A stretch of DNA of 64,000 nucleotides from Anniella stebbinsi (Eukaryota; Chordata; Lepidosauria; Squamata; Anniellidae). The notes beneath the pieces are model-generated. The model had not been told where the DNA came from. It did no database searches and saw nothing but the letters and a program-made list of their open reading frames with translations. Made by a program: the position numbers and the translations under genes. The stretch spans positions 71,621,002 through 71,685,001 of the forward strand of contig JARDYH010000008.1 of assembly GCA_029215795.1 (NCBI GenBank), written 5' to 3'. Positions within the stretch are counted from its first letter, which is position 1; the number at the start of each line of letters is the position of its first letter. Below, one piece after another: positions 10,581-22,220 of the stretch.

Positions 10581-12286
10581 ATGCCACCCAAAAAAGGGGT
10601 TGGAGGAAAAAAGGGAAAGGCACCACCTGCTCCTGCCAAGCGCCCAAGAGCTAGAGCGGAGTCCTCCTCGGAGGAAGAGGACAGCCCTGAAATTACGGCC
10701 ATTTTAGCAAGATTGCAAGCAGTAGAGAGGGATAAAGGAATTACACCACCCAATCCACCTGCCGTACAGACAGCTAAGTCCAAGCAAAGGCCTTTCACTA
10801 GGAAGCAGAGGCATGATCATTTATGGTCTTCAGTTTCAGCTAGGCTCGAGGCGATTGAGGTTTCATCGACTGCGGATACATAAACCTCTGCAAGCAACAT
10901 CCATTCGAGCCAGGTTTCTAGTACAGTTGATCCTGCTCCAGTCACTCAGGGTGCGAGAGAGTCAGTGCAGGCAGAGGGTCCTATCTTGCAAGGCCAACCA
11001 GCGCTGCAGCCGCAAGATGAGATAATTCACAACACACATCCTAAGCAATTACATACATGGGGAGGACCTAACCCGTGGAGTTGGTTCCCATGGTGGCCCA
11101 GTACAGCCTGGCACACGATGCCAGGTGCAAGCGGGTTTGCTCAAGGGGGAGGAGCAGCGCACCCATCACCTTCAGGGAATGCACCAGCCCAGGTCACCTC
11201 GTCTGGCACATGGGGCTCACCATTGGCTAGCCATACCATGGGTGTGGGGCAAGTTCAAGACAACGGTCAGGTGGTAGCGCAGGAAGGGACTCCCCAGGTG
11301 GTGGTGCGGAATGATAATGCGGCTACACCTCCTCAGTCCCAGGTAGCTGAATCAGTTCGGGTAACAGCTAATAGTGGATTGGCTCCCAATACTCTTATTG
11401 TTCAGCCAGCCGCAGAGGTAGCTCCACAATCATCGACGGTGGCGGCAGCTTGTGCAGCAGTCTGGCAGGGGCTTGCTGGTAGTGTTAGCATGGGTGTCAT
11501 GGCTGGCTCAATGAGTAGTAGGGATCCGTATGCGGGTGTAGAACAGAAGCCATCCCAACAGGCAGTATTGCAACGCCTTTGGGTTTCCACCTGCTTCCTG
11601 CCACAAGGGAGAAAATACTTCGGGGCGAATTTGTGGATGTTTTTTCATTGCTTTTCCAGGAATCGGAAAGCGAGGAAAAGGACAAGTCTGGGGACAAAGA
11701 CCAAGAACAGAATAGGAGGAAGAAAGTCGCTAGAACCTGGGCCAACTGGCTTCCGGGTTTCTTGATTTATATGGGCATCGTGCAACAGCGTTTCCCAGAA
11801 AGACGCTACATTTTGACTGTGTACCTGGATATGATCTATAAAGCATATACAGAGTACGAAGGCGGTGCCTGGTTGGCATATGATGAGGCATTTTGTATGC
11901 GATCGGCATTCGACCACTCATTATGCTGGGATATGAAGGACCACGACCTCTGGCTTCAATTTATGATGCCAGCCAGGCCGGGGTTCGGTGAGAGGTCGGA
12001 TAGCGGCCATATACTGGCCAAAGGACAGCCCACCTCCTCAGTAAAAGGGAGTGCGGGGCAGGGGGTTCAATCCCGCTTGCCCTGTTGGGAATTCAGTTCA
12101 AGGGGGTCATGTGTACGCCCGCAGGGCAAATATCGGCACGAATGCCCCATATGCAATGGACCGCACCCAGCCACAAAATGCTTCAAAGCGAAAGGTGGAA
12201 GAGGTTATAGTCGAGATAACCAAGGGGGTAGAAAACCTGGCGGGCAACAGCCCCCTCCCAAAGGGCCCCAGCCCAATCAAAGTTGA
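10581..12286 (+). pseudogene. gag-like ORF of YR element 1 (frameshifted)
   Basis: It starts MPPKKGVGGKKGK, matching the start of the corresponding protein in element 2, MPPKKGIGGKKGK. Next come an acidic Ser stretch, a predicted coiled coil around 'ILARLQAVERDKGI', a long Pro/Gly/Ala/Gln-rich middle, and a conserved domain with 'RTWANWLPGFLIYMG'. Near the C-terminus a Cys/His cluster (CWEF..., then RHECPICNGPHPATKC) looks like a nucleic-acid-binding zinc knuckle. Two frameshifts break it, near 10870 and near 11570-11600. The last segment overlaps the start of the polymerase frame. As a nucleocapsid-like protein it would package the element's RNA; that role is inferred from position. Confidence 0.7.
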
Positions 12287-13854
12287 TTTTCTTCTGCAGC
12301 TTTTGAGGCAGTATCCCCATAGAAAGGACGCTGACTACCTGAAGAAGGGGTTTATGGAAGGTTTTCGTATTCCGTCCATGGGCCCAAGGGTGCCTTCATC
12401 AGCCTGGAACCAGAAATCGGTTGCTCTTATGGAGCAACTGGTGCGGGAAAAGATAGATAAAGAGGTGGAAGCAGGTAGGGTGGTAGGACCTTTTAATGTC
12501 TCGCCGATTCCCAATTTGTGGGTTTCTCCTTTGGGCATAGTACCAAAGAAGACACCAGGGGAGTTTAGGCTTATACATAACTTATCTTCTCCAAAAGGTG
12601 AGTCCGTCAATGATGCAATACCGGTACACCTATGTTCCATCCGGTATGCATCATTTGACGCGGCGGTTCAAATGGTGCGCAGGAATGGTGTAGGGGCGCT
12701 TATGGGCAAATGCGATATTAAATCTGCATTTCGCTTATTGCCTATTAACCCGTCGGACTTTGATCTTTTAGGGTTCAAGTTTCAGGGTCAGTTTTATGTT
12801 GATAGGGCCCTGCCGATGGGATGCTCGATTTCATGCGCTATGTTCGAGAAATTCAGTTCCTTTCTCGAGTGGGCGGTCCAGTTTCGCACGGGTGCGGTTG
12901 ACTCCGCCCACTACTTGGATGATTTTTTATTCGCAGGGCCCGCTGACTCGTAACCATTGCGCATACCTAATGGCAGAGTTTGGCGCCCTTGCGAAGGAAC
13001 TGGGGGTCCCACTGGCGCATGAAAAGACGGAAGGCCCAGTCATGGTTATAAAATATTTGGGCATTGAGTTAGATTCAGTCAAGCAATGCTGTAGGCTGCC
13101 ATTGGATAAGCTTACGGCTCTGAGAGATAGCTTGCTATTAGTTTTGGGCAAGAAAAAGGTTACCTTGCTGCAGCTGCAGGAGCTGCTGGAGCACCTGAAT
13201 TTTGCTTGTAAGGCTGTGGCTCCGGGTCGGGCCTTCCTGCGTCACCTTTGCAACTCCATGTGGGGAGTTTCCCAGCCACATCATCGGGTTAGAATTACCC
13301 ATTCCATGTGTGAGGACTTCAGGATCTGGTTGTTTTTTCTTGAGGAAGTTAATGGTGTGGCGTTCTGGCGTAAGGAATTGCTCTTGCATGTCGATTTACA
13401 AATTCATTTGGATGCTTCCGGGGCTTTGGGTTTTGGGATAATATGGCGGGATCGCTGGTGCGCCCAGCCTTGGCCTCGGGATTGGCAAGCATCCAGCATC
13501 TGCAGGGATCTTACCTTCCTGGAATTCTTCCCTACATATGTGGCTGCGCATTTGTGGACTGCAGAATTGGCTAATGCTGTAGTTCATTTTTGGTGCGATA
13601 ACCAGGTCATCAACACGCTGTCTTCACATAACCTTCGGGTTGTGGGGCTGCTAAGGGCCTTCACATTCTGTTCTGAGCCTGCCACGTTCCTGGGCTCGAT
13701 AATTCCATTGCTGATGCTTTATTGCGTCGGCAGGTCAGTCGATTTTGGGAGCTTGTGCCATGGGCAAGGCAGCACCTGGAAGTCATGCCGAAGACCTTGT
13801 GGGAGATTGGCAGACAGACATAGAAACAGCGGTTTGGCATTCCATAGCTCCTAG
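12051..13854 (+). pseudogene. reverse transcriptase/RNase H ORF of YR element 1 (frameshifted)
   Basis: RT fingers and palm are clear: 'LGIVPKKTPGEFRLIHNLS', then 'CDIKSAFRLLPI', 'ALPMGCSISCAMFE' and the catalytic YLDD box at 12912-12923. A stop at 12951-12953 ends that frame. The thumb and RNase H continue in another frame, with 'HLDASGALGFGIIW' near 13405-13445 as the first RNase H Asp block and 'FWCDNQVI' later. This polymerase would copy element RNA to DNA. The single frameshift just after YLDD makes it inactive as it stands. The frame overlaps the recombinase start at 13745. Confidence 0.8.
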
Positions 13855-14580
13855 CACCAGAACTTCTTATCAGAAGGCAAGTAGGGAGTTTTACACCTTT
13901 AGGGAGCTCTCGCAGCTGCCACAAGATTGGCCCATACCAGTTAACCATATATTACAGTTCTGTGTTTCAGAGCACAGAAGGGGGTTGGCCGCAAGGACAA
14001 TCAGAGGTAAGGTTGCCACTTTAGCATTTTCTTCCAAACTTCGTGGTGTTGCAGACAACAGGGGCGATTTCAGGATCCGTCGGGCTATACAAGGTTGGGC
14101 TAGGTCTTCGCCCCCGGCACCAGATCTTAGGCACCCTCTATCCCCGGAGATTTTAGTGGGGCTCAGGACCTTATGGCCTTCTCTGTGTGCCTCGGAATTT
14201 GAAGCGGCATTATTCCATGCGGCAGCGCTGACTGCTTTTTTCGGAGCCTTTAGGATCTCTGAATTGGTTGTGGCATCCAAAGCAGACCGTTCAGGCTGGG
14301 CGCTGCAACTGCAGGATTTGCAGTTGGCTGGGCAGCAGATCAAGTTAACACTGAGGAAATCTAAGACTGACCAACAAGGGAAAGGTCAAATAGTGGTTTT
14401 GTCTCCACTACCCAGAATGACTTATGCCCAGTGCAGGCCATGGGCGTGTTTATAGCTAGGAGAGGGCGGAGCCCTGGAGCTCTGTTCTGCCACCAGGATC
14501 TGTCCCCTTTAACCAAGTTCCAGTTTTGGGCCATTACAAAGCGTGCCCTGAGGGCTGCTCTAAACAAAAAAAGAGAAGTA
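13745..14580 (+). pseudogene. tyrosine recombinase ORF of YR element 1 (C-terminally truncated)
   Basis: The N-terminal core-binding part contains 'STRTSYQKASREFYTFRE'. The catalytic part shows the first active-site Arg in 'GAFRISEL' (codon at 14252-14254) and the beta-hairpin Lys region 'LRKSKTDQQGKG'. A frameshift near 14440-14456 shifts the frame, which continues through 'LSPLTKFQFWAITKRALRA' and then loses similarity. The HxxR motif and catalytic Tyr, which elements 2 and 3 still show, are absent. Such enzymes integrate a circular DNA copy by site-specific recombination. Confidence 0.75.
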
Positions 14581-14600
14581 GGTGGCCCTAAGTTGTTCGT

Positions 14601-15200
14601 GATCAGTTTTCCACAACCCCACAGTCACCTCTGCATATCATATTCTCCATCCTGTCCTCATGGTTTATCTGCTTTGGGAGAATGAGAATTTCACTTGCAC
14701 TTTCTGCCTCCTTAGGGAGGATGTGGCGTTAAGGCTTGTGAGCCTTAATTCCCAATTTCCCTGCTTTTTGGTGCTTGGTTGGAAACTGTGGAGCCTTAAT
14801 GTTGTTTTTGTAAACCGTAGGTTTTTTGTTTAATGAATCTTTTTTCCTGATAGGTTCTCTTATGAAAAACTATATGTCAGGAGGTACATCATATTCCTCT
14901 CCATGCTTGAAATAGCTATACTTCTCGAATTTGGGTGGTGGACATACTGTATGTAGGAATTTCAGTTAAGTTTTGATAAGTATTCACCCAAATTTGCTAA
15001 AATCTTCATATCCAGGAGAGGACAAATGCCCTCCATACTGGGAGGAGCTGTCCATCTTAACGTAGGGTGGTGCAGATCAGTAAGACTTGCAGTTCACTTT
15101 TTGACAATTCTAATTAAGCACCATCATGTTTAAAAACACAGGGATTCAAAACCAGAGTTTGAAAGCTACGAACTCCAAGGCCTTGGATGAATCAGGAACT
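14601..15200. other. intergenic, nothing recognised
   Basis: AT-rich sequence following the truncated YR element. Part of it may be the remnant of the element's 3' end, but I cannot show this. No gene. Confidence 0.4.
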
Positions 15201-15377
15201 GTTCAGGTGACACACTAAGCTGTGGTTAGGCTGCTCTCCTTTGCAGCAAAGGGTTAGTGAGCATGTTTAAACTTTGCTTCTGTGGCAACCATGGTTAGGA
15301 ATGGTTCACACAACACGCAAAGCCATAACGTTTAGCTCAAAATGCTTAACCGCCATGGCTTAGAATGTCATCTGAAC
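15201..15377. mobile_element. 177-bp MITE with TIRs
   Basis: The ends GTTCAGGTGACACACTAAGC and its inverted partner (TGTCATCTGAAC at 15366-15377) are inverted copies, and the interior has 'aaccatggttagg'. A related copy lies at about 42344-42490. No coding capacity. Confidence 0.65.
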
Positions 15378-15900
15378 AGAGTCTCGGTCTGTTTTGGTTT
15401 CTCCCACATTTGGATTCCTTGAGGCTCAAGTTCTTTTAGACCCAAATATGGAGAGCTTTGACAATTTTGGTAACTGTTCCTCAAAACTGCAAAGAAAGTC
15501 TCACCCATCCCTTTGTGATGGTCTCCCATACCTGCAATTTATTTTTTCAAAATGCCATTCACACAATATCATAAATAACATCTCATCCAGTTTGGCCCTC
15601 AATCTTGTTTCAAACTGGAAATGTGTGGGTGAGGGAAATATTGATATCTCAGGGCAACTTTGCAAATGTTTACTTACCCGGGTCCATTTCAAATTGCATC
15701 TCATTCTAAGGGCAAGAGACCTGGGAGAGATTGCCCACACTGGCCTTCTCAAGAAGATTTGGTAAATTGAAGCAAAGTTCAAAAGAGATACCAGATGTTT
15801 TAGGAAGGAATCTGTGACACCCATAAGGTAAGGCCAGCTGCTGCATTGTTCTGGAATGACAGATGGCACCCACATCCACGTAGGAGATGAATATCTCCTG
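15378..15900 (+). other. upstream region of gene B
   Basis: No gene. From about 15540 on it is the same conserved upstream block found before genes A, C and D. The frames seen across it on both strands are chance frames. Confidence 0.65.
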
Positions 15901-15906
15901 TACGAC

Positions 15907-16033
15907 TGAGTCAAAATGAATAAATGCAACATGGTGGGAAGTTGAGGATAGTTGAGGTAATGGGTGCATTGAGAGACAATTAGCATTATCAGAATGTGTC
16001 TCCTCTCTGAAACGTGCCATGGTGGTATAAAAG
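15907..16033 (+). promoter_or_regulatory. promoter of gene B: AP-1 site and TATA box
   Basis: AP-1 consensus TGAGTCA at 15907-15913 and TATAAAAG at 16026-16033. Spacing matches genes A and D. Confidence 0.75.
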
Positions 16034-16055
16034 GTCCTGATCTCCAGAGGTTTCT

Positions 16056-16105
16056 CATTCACTTGACAACGCTCACCTTGACGAAGTCTTCTCAGTGATC
16101 CACTG
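16056..16105 (+). other. non-coding exon 1 of gene B
   Basis: A leader of about 50 nt ends in CACTG followed by the donor GTAAGTC (GT at 16106-16107). The start is set about 30 bp after the TATA box. It is conserved in A, C and D. Confidence 0.75.
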
Positions 16106-17315
16106 GTAAGTCAAAGGACATCTCTTCTCTCTCTTGGCTGTCAATCAATCTATCAGATTTGAAAGATACCTTCAAAAGCTAACCAAGTCTACCTGATAAC
16201 TTTCTAGACTTGCAATTGCAGGTCATTTAATTGGGGATGAATGTTCTTATGACTTGTTGCATCCATACGGTGCACTCTTATACAGAGCTTGGCCTGCTCC
16301 CATCCCCAGTAATCTTGGAAGGCATCTTATACTTGAACAGCGGTCCTCCTAGTCCAGGAGCACCTCCTCTGACCAGCAGTAGAACTCTAAGAGTAGGTAG
16401 TACCCAGCCTTCTACCTAATGATCCATTTTTCTGAACATTCAACCCAGGGGGCTCATGCATAGGAAGCATACATTTTACTGCAAACATTGGTCCTACTCT
16501 GGGATTAGTTTAGCTCTGGGATTCCTAGTTTCAAAGGACTGTGATTAGGAATGAAGAAGAGGAGGTAACCATGAGTAGGCCTTCTATACAGAGCTACTCA
16601 ATTCTCTTCCCAGACTGGAGGAACAGGTTTGGGTCTCTCCTTCTTCCCTCCAAGGTGAGCTCTGCTCCTTCATTGCGCACCTCTGCTACCATACACCAGC
16701 AGGCACTGGAATTGCATGATATCCAATTTCTTCCCATGCCAACATGCATGGGTCCCTATATAAGGCTTCCACTTTACAAGTAAACAGAGACATTTGGTAG
16801 AACAGATATGTAAAAAGTTTGACACAGAGGCAAAACAGGCATTCCTTTCAATGTGTGTCTAGCAGTGATGTCTTCCTTCCCCTTTTTATTTTAGTGTAGA
16901 CACAGGGGATCCAATCCAGATATTAAAAGCCTTCCTACCCCCAGATTAGGCCTCAGACTGAATAACATACATCTGCTACGAAATTCTCTTCCCAGACTGG
17001 AGGAAGAGGTTTGGTTCTCTCCTTCCTTCCTCCAAGGTAGGCCCTGCTCTTTCACGATGCACCTCCGCAACCAGGCTGCAGGCAAGGGAATTGCATGATA
17101 TCCAATCTCTGTTGGCCCAACACTTTACCTTATGAGTATCTGAATGCAGGATGCATTTCCCCAACCAAGCCTAAGGTCCTACCTCATGAGAATGAAAAGT
17201 ACCAAATAAAACTGCTACTTAAATTAATTGTGGGTAAGAAGGGGGTTGCTGTATCCATAAAACATCTGCGAACAACTGGAGAAGTCAACTATGAGATAAA
17301 GCAGTGAAATGATGC

Positions 17316-17320
<5 letters not shown>

Positions 17321-17352
<32 letters not shown>
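17321..17352. repeat. (CT)n microsatellite in intron 1 of gene B
   Basis: A perfect CT tract directly upstream of the acceptor region. It is the counterpart of the GA tract in gene A read from the other strand. Confidence 0.95.
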
Positions 17353-17354
<2 letters not shown>

Positions 17355-17387
17355 TCAGTCTCAAAAAGTTATCCTAGCTACAGAAAG

Positions 17388-17681
17388 ATGAGCAAACAAC
17401 TACAGAGAGGAGGATGCTGTTGCTGTGGTGGCAGAGGAGGCTGCTGTGGATGCTGTTGTGGAGGTGGTGGATCTTCTCTGCAAGGCCAGAGAAGCGGAGG
17501 ATGTTGCTGTAGAGGAGGATCTTCTCAGGGGAGTGGAGGATGTTGTTGTTGTGGCAGAGGAGGAACTTCTCAACAAAGCCAGAGCAGTGGAGGATGTTGC
17601 CGTGGCAGTGGTAGCAGTGGCGGTGATTGCTGTAGTGGAGGGTCTGCACAGCTGAAAGTCACTCCCAAGAAGCTGAAGTAG
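17388..17681 (+). CDS. Gene B: Cys/Gly-rich epidermal differentiation protein (loricrin-like), 97 aa
   Basis: Same length and nearly the same sequence as gene A's product. By eye the differences are Gln3 to Lys (MSKQLQ) and a Gly-to-Asp change near residue 81. About 20 of 97 residues are Cys, in runs of two to four. There are Gly/Ser linkers, one central 'SQQSQSSGG' stretch and a VTPKKLK tail. It is expected to be a structural component of cornified keratinocytes, cross-linked through disulfides and transglutaminase bonds (inference from composition and gene layout). Exon 2 begins at 17384 after CTACAG, and the ATG follows after four bases. A second AG (CCTCAG at 17353-17358) follows the CT tract and could also be used. 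Exon 1 is at 16056-16105. The intron is about 1.28 kb, equal to that of gene C and longer than those of A and D. It is tail-to-tail with gene C. Confidence 0.83.
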   Translation: MSKQLQRGGCCCCGGRGGCCGCCCGGGGSSLQGQRSGGCCCRGGSSQGSGGCCCCGRGGTSQQSQSSGGCCRGSGSSGGDCCSGGSAQLKVTPKKLK

Positions 17682-17852
17682 ATGCTGTCAAAAAGAGTCA
17701 GTAGTCCAAAGAATGACAGTCATCACCTTTTTGTAGATCCCTTCTCATCTCGGAAACCAGCTTTGCTGAATGTCTCCTCCAGGCTGCAATCCAGATCTTC
17801 TGCCTTGTGAAATGTATTCTTTCCATTTCCTCTTGGACATCTCTGTGAATGC

Positions 17853-17858
17853 ATTAAA
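17853..17858 (+). terminator. poly(A) signal of gene B (ATTAAA)
   Basis: ATTAAA about 170 nt after the stop codon, in a conserved context shared with A and C. Confidence 0.75.
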
Positions 17859-18917
17859 TCTTTCTTCCACTTAAGCCGTTCAGTCTTCTGGTGTTACCTT
17901 CTGATCTCTGTTGATACACACACAGACACAATGATGGAAGGAAGTGGCCTCATAGCAATGTGATACTACATTAGCCTAGTATTGTCTCTTCTGACTGGAT
18001 GTTGCCCTTCAGGGTTCCATGTAGAGAATCTCCTGACCTCTGATTCTTGTTCTTTCTTTTTTTGAGTGGAGATGACGCAGATTGAACCTGTTACCTTCTT
18101 TGTCTAAACACCTGGTCTACCAAATATAGACATATAGCCAGTCCACACACCAAGTCTAGACTGGACACCAAGTCCAACCTGGTACCCTTGAGACATTTTG
18201 ACTCCAACTCCCATCTGCCCCAGTTTGTATAGCCAATGCTTAGGAATTCTCAGAGTCAAAGCATCTGGGGGTGACAAGGTTAGGAAAGGGTGTTCTAGAG
18301 ACAGAGCCAAGTCATGTTGTTGGGTAGCTATGCAATGTGAAAGTCCGCTTTGGCCATTTTTTTCATAGATTCCCATCCTGCTTTACTATAACTCATATTC
18401 ACAGTCATGAACAACTTTGTGAATATACAAGAACCATAGCTTAAAAAGCTCAACACCATAAAACAACAACAGCAACAAGAATATACTATCATCATGAAAT
18501 TATACAGAAATTCCTCGCCAAATGAATGCAACCTGTTCTACCTAATTACCATCTAAAGAGATAAGTTAGTCACACAGTTTGATTTTTTTAAAACAACGAA
18601 TACCATCTCCATTGGGTTCAGTTCCGTTATTCCTCCTCACTCAGACTTCCTGCCCATGGGCTTCTGATGATATGATGTAAGTGAGACGCATCAGGAAGGA
18701 CTGTAATATTTGACTATCGTATGTACTATTTGATGCCTTCAAAGGGGATGTTCTCAAAATGTATGAGAATGGTTTCCTACTAGAATGGTCCACAGGCCTG
18801 TCTTGGGCAGAGGATAGAGTCAGGAGGCTATATCACTATGGCACAATCCACCCCCATCTTTAACATAAATAAGAAAAGCCTTGCTGGATCAAACCTGGAT
18901 AGCTGCTGCTATTCAAT
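17859..18917. other. 3' flank of gene B, mirror of gene A flank
   Basis: No gene. It is the reverse complement of about 850-1950, with the same block order, up to roughly 18800. The match shows that the duplicated unit extends well past the genes. Confidence 0.7.
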
Positions 18918-19426
18918 GGCTCAGTTCGGACTACATATTAAGCAACGGAGGGGTAAATAACATACTGACCATGCGTTAGGCAGGAGGAGCTCCACAGACG
19001 ACACACTGCAGCCAGTGCTGCTCGGAACCGGCAAACGCCCTGGCTGCAAGGAACATGTGATGGCCATTTTGGTTGTAGCCTCTCCTCCGTGTGTCCCCCA
19101 GCCATATCCCAGCATGCACCATCAGTTGTGCCGGCTGCATAGAGCGGCTGGGGTTTTTTGGCTGCTCTAGGCAGCAGAACTCTATTCCAAAACGGAATAG
19201 TCCACGGAGAGAGGGGGGCTGAATTCAGACGACACTTTAAACATTAGGGCTTTGGGCTAAACAACGTGCAAGCCCGTTGTTTCACTCCGTTGTTTAAAGT
19301 GCCTGATTAACGTACTGTCAGTTGTATGTGCATTGTGTGCTGCCTTCCAGACGACACAATAAGCAACACAACTGACGATTGTTCCCCTCCCTCCTCCGTT
19401 GCTTAATGTGTCGTCCGAACTGAGCC
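18918..19426. mobile_element. TIR DNA transposon, ~510 bp, with a second TIR unit inside
   Basis: The ends GGCTCAGTTCGGAC...TTAAGCAACGGAG are inverted copies of about 33 bp with few mismatches. A second pair of 'cagacgacac' borders (about 19198-19375) suggests a related element nested inside. AAT stands at both outer borders and may be a 3-bp target duplication, as in Harbinger-like elements. The larger element at 59375-60893 has very similar ends. Confidence 0.65.
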
Positions 19427-20971
19427 AATGTGTATACAACAGTGACCTAGATTCTGAGTGATCAAACTCTTTATATGACCAATTCCTATATTCCCATTTT
19501 GGGGGAAAGGCTTTAGCACATGCTTTGCATGCAGGAGGTCCAGGCCAGGTCCAATTGCTCACATTTCCAGGTCAGGAAAGAGCCCTCCCAAACTCATCTA
19601 AATGCATGGAAGATTTCTCCAGTATCGCTACTCTGCCCACGGATGCCACGTTTAACCACAATGGTTAAAAGCTCTTGATAATCCTTTCATGAGTTTGTCT
19701 AATCTGCTGGAATACAATGGACTTCCCATCACCATATTTTCTGACACCAAATTCCATTGATTAATTAATTCATTTCACTTTTCCATGAAGAAGTACATTT
19801 GTTTAAGCCTTTGAGTCTACTGATATCCCAAGGGCAGTGTTAAAGGATTTGGTTTCCTTCAGATGAGAGTGCAATCCTGTACATGGTTAGATAGAAAAAA
19901 AACTCCCAGAGCTCCCAGCGTTCTCCAGCCCACTATACTGGCTGGGGTGTGATCTCCAAGATTTCAGGCAGGGGGTGTTGACCTGACCCTACCAAGAGAA
20001 GCCTGGGATTGAACCTGAGATTTCTACACATAAGACTATAAGAGCCGTGGATCTGACCAAATTTCCATCAAGTCAAACCTTCTGTTCTGTGCTCTTCCAT
20101 TACATAGGAAGCTGCCTTAAACTGAGTCCATTGGTCCATCTAGTATCTTTCAATTTACTTTTGCATCCACTAAGGATGCCAGGGTGATGTACGCAATAGA
20201 GTTCCAAACTAGGCCTCTTTTCCTACCTGGAAATGTGAGCAATGGAACCTGGGACCTCCTGTATGCAAGCATGTTCATTTACCAGTGAGCTAAAGCTTTC
20301 CCCAAAGACTGTGAATATAGGAATCTGTCACATACAGAGCTAGATCATTGGCAATCCTGGCCACTATTCTCCAGGACTTCAGGAAAGAATCTTTCCTGAC
20401 TCTTCCTGAAGATGGCAAGGATTGAACCTGGGATAGTCTGCATGCAGATCAGGTGCTGGACCTCTAAGCTAAAGGTTGGTCCCTTTCCCCTCAACTTGGA
20501 GACTAAATAAAGCCCAGTCACTACTGGGCTAGCATTAGCGCTGGTCTCCCCCAAGGTCATTTGGAAACACAATACACTTCAAGAGATGATGAAGCACAAT
20601 TGCTGGCTGAAACATGTTTTACGAAGGAGATGCCTGCCGATTAGGAGCGTGATTCAGTCAGGATTCATTGCTGCTTTCCTTTTTTTTTTTTTTTTTTTTA
20701 AAGGCATTTGGATTCCATGGTCACTTTTCATTTTGTGACTTTAGAGAGCGGTGGCAGGTCTTCCTTTTGTGAGATGTTTCCAGTTTGATGGTCTACATTC
20801 CTGGCCACTTCATAAGTATCTGCATTGGCACATGGATAAATTCAGCTGATTTGCATGGGGTCAGGGCATCGGTAGAGCTAGCCTAGAGATGGGACAACCT
20901 GCAATTTTCACCTAAATTTCTCAAAACTCACTTCCAAGCTCATTTGGGTTTACTCCCATTTTTGTTTTTGA

Positions 20972-21016
<45 letters not shown>

Positions 21017-21645
21017 GGCTTGTTTGAGTAGGAAAAGTACACATTTTGAAGGGAATGAGATGCATTTCTGTACATGACTTTTTCAAAAGTGTGAAAAATG
21101 AAGTGTAAAAATGCATATTTATGGTTGGGAATCTGCATTTAAAGTGCCCGTTGTTGTTGTTGTTGTCGTCATCGTTGCTGTTACACAACACCATGCGCAA
21201 GCTTGGTGAATTTAGCCATCGACTGATTTGTTAAACAGACATGTCTTCACTTGGAGCTGACATGAGGCTGGTGCCCATCAGGCCTCCAAGCGGAGGGCAC
21301 TCCACAGCCAGGGTGCCACAACAGAGAAAGCCCTCTCCCAAGTCCCACCATAGCTACTTAAAATGTACTTCAGAACCTTTGCATCCCTATCTGATCGGAT
21401 TAAGGAAAGTTTAACAAAGTTTTTCTAGAATAAGCTTTCACGAACTATAGCCAATTTATCAGATGTGTGGAGTATTATGGAGATTTTTGGGTTTTTATCC
21501 ATTTGTATGGTAGTGGGATAGTGGTGGGGGAGTGTCAACATTGAGATCTGAAGTAAATTAAATACTGCCAGTGACAATCCCATTATTTAACTGTGGTCAT
21601 TCACAATGCAAATGTTGCGGATAAATCACGTAAAGGTAAAGTGAA
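19427..21645. other. B-C intergenic region, repeats only
   Basis: No gene. It holds tRNA-SINE fragments (about 19990-20330, with 'ggaagctgccttaaactgag'), a 20-bp poly(T) at about 20681-20699 and (ATT)n at 20968-21015. The block 20262-20935 recurs at 34850-35490 downstream of gene D, so it lies inside the segmental duplication. Confidence 0.6.
20968..21015. repeat. (ATT)n microsatellite
   Basis: About 15 perfect ATT/TTA units. Confidence 0.95.
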
Positions 21646-22044
21646 GACACTTAGAATTCCTAACCATTGGCTATGCTTACTGGGGCAGATGGGAGTTGAA
21701 GTCAAAAATGTCTCAAGGGTACCAAGTTGGACTTGGTGTCCTGTCTAGACTTGGTGTGTGTACTGGCTATATATATTTGGTAGACCAGGTGTTTAGACAA
21801 AGAAGGTAGGTTAAGTCTGAATCATCTCCACTCAAAAAAAGAAAGAAAAAGAATAAGGGGTCAGGAGATTCTCCAACTGGGACCCTGAAGGGCAACTTCC
21901 AGTCAGAAGAGGCAATACTAGGCTTTTGAAGACCAATAATCATATTTCTATGAGGCCACTTCCTTCCATCATTGTGTCTGTGTGTGTTTCAATGGAGATA
22001 AGAAGGTAACACCAGAAGACTGAACGGCTTAAGTGCAAGGAAGA

Positions 22045-22050
22045 TTTAAT
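22045..22050 (-). terminator. poly(A) signal of gene C (ATTAAA)
   Basis: ATTAAA on the minus strand about 170 nt after the stop, in the same context as in gene A. Confidence 0.75.
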
Positions 22051-22220
22051 GCATTCACAGAAATGTCCAAGAGGAAATGGAAAGAATACATTTCACAAGG
22101 CAGAAGATCTGGATTGTGGCCTGGAGGAGACATTCACCAAAGCTGGTTTTCAAGATGAGAAGTGATCTACCAAAGCTGATGGCTGTCATATTTTGGACAG
22201 TTGAATCTTTTTGACAGCAT

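Larger units (their letters stand above)
9769..14600 (+). mobile_element. YR element 1: DIRS/Ngaro-type retrotransposon, 3' truncated
   Basis: The domain order is gag, reverse transcriptase, RNase H, tyrosine recombinase, which is diagnostic of DIRS/Ngaro-class elements. These integrate with a recombinase rather than a DDE integrase. The 5' region (9769-10570) is GC- and CpG-rich with a TATTTAAG box near 9890. It begins GCCCGA, the same bases as the 5' end of element 3. Several frameshifts disable it. Sequence similarity ends after the 'TKRALRA' part of the recombinase, so the His-Arg-Tyr end and any 3' repeats are missing. Confidence 0.8.

Noticed and set aside
15501..16058. 185-codon minus-strand frame over the gene B promoter
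   Set aside because: It spans the conserved upstream block and TATA box. It is a chance frame in a duplicated non-coding region.
17425..17655. Val/Glu-rich frame overlapping gene B (and equivalents in A, C and D) as an overlapping gene
   Set aside because: It follows from the repetitive codons of the Cys-rich frame. It has no own start context and no known family.
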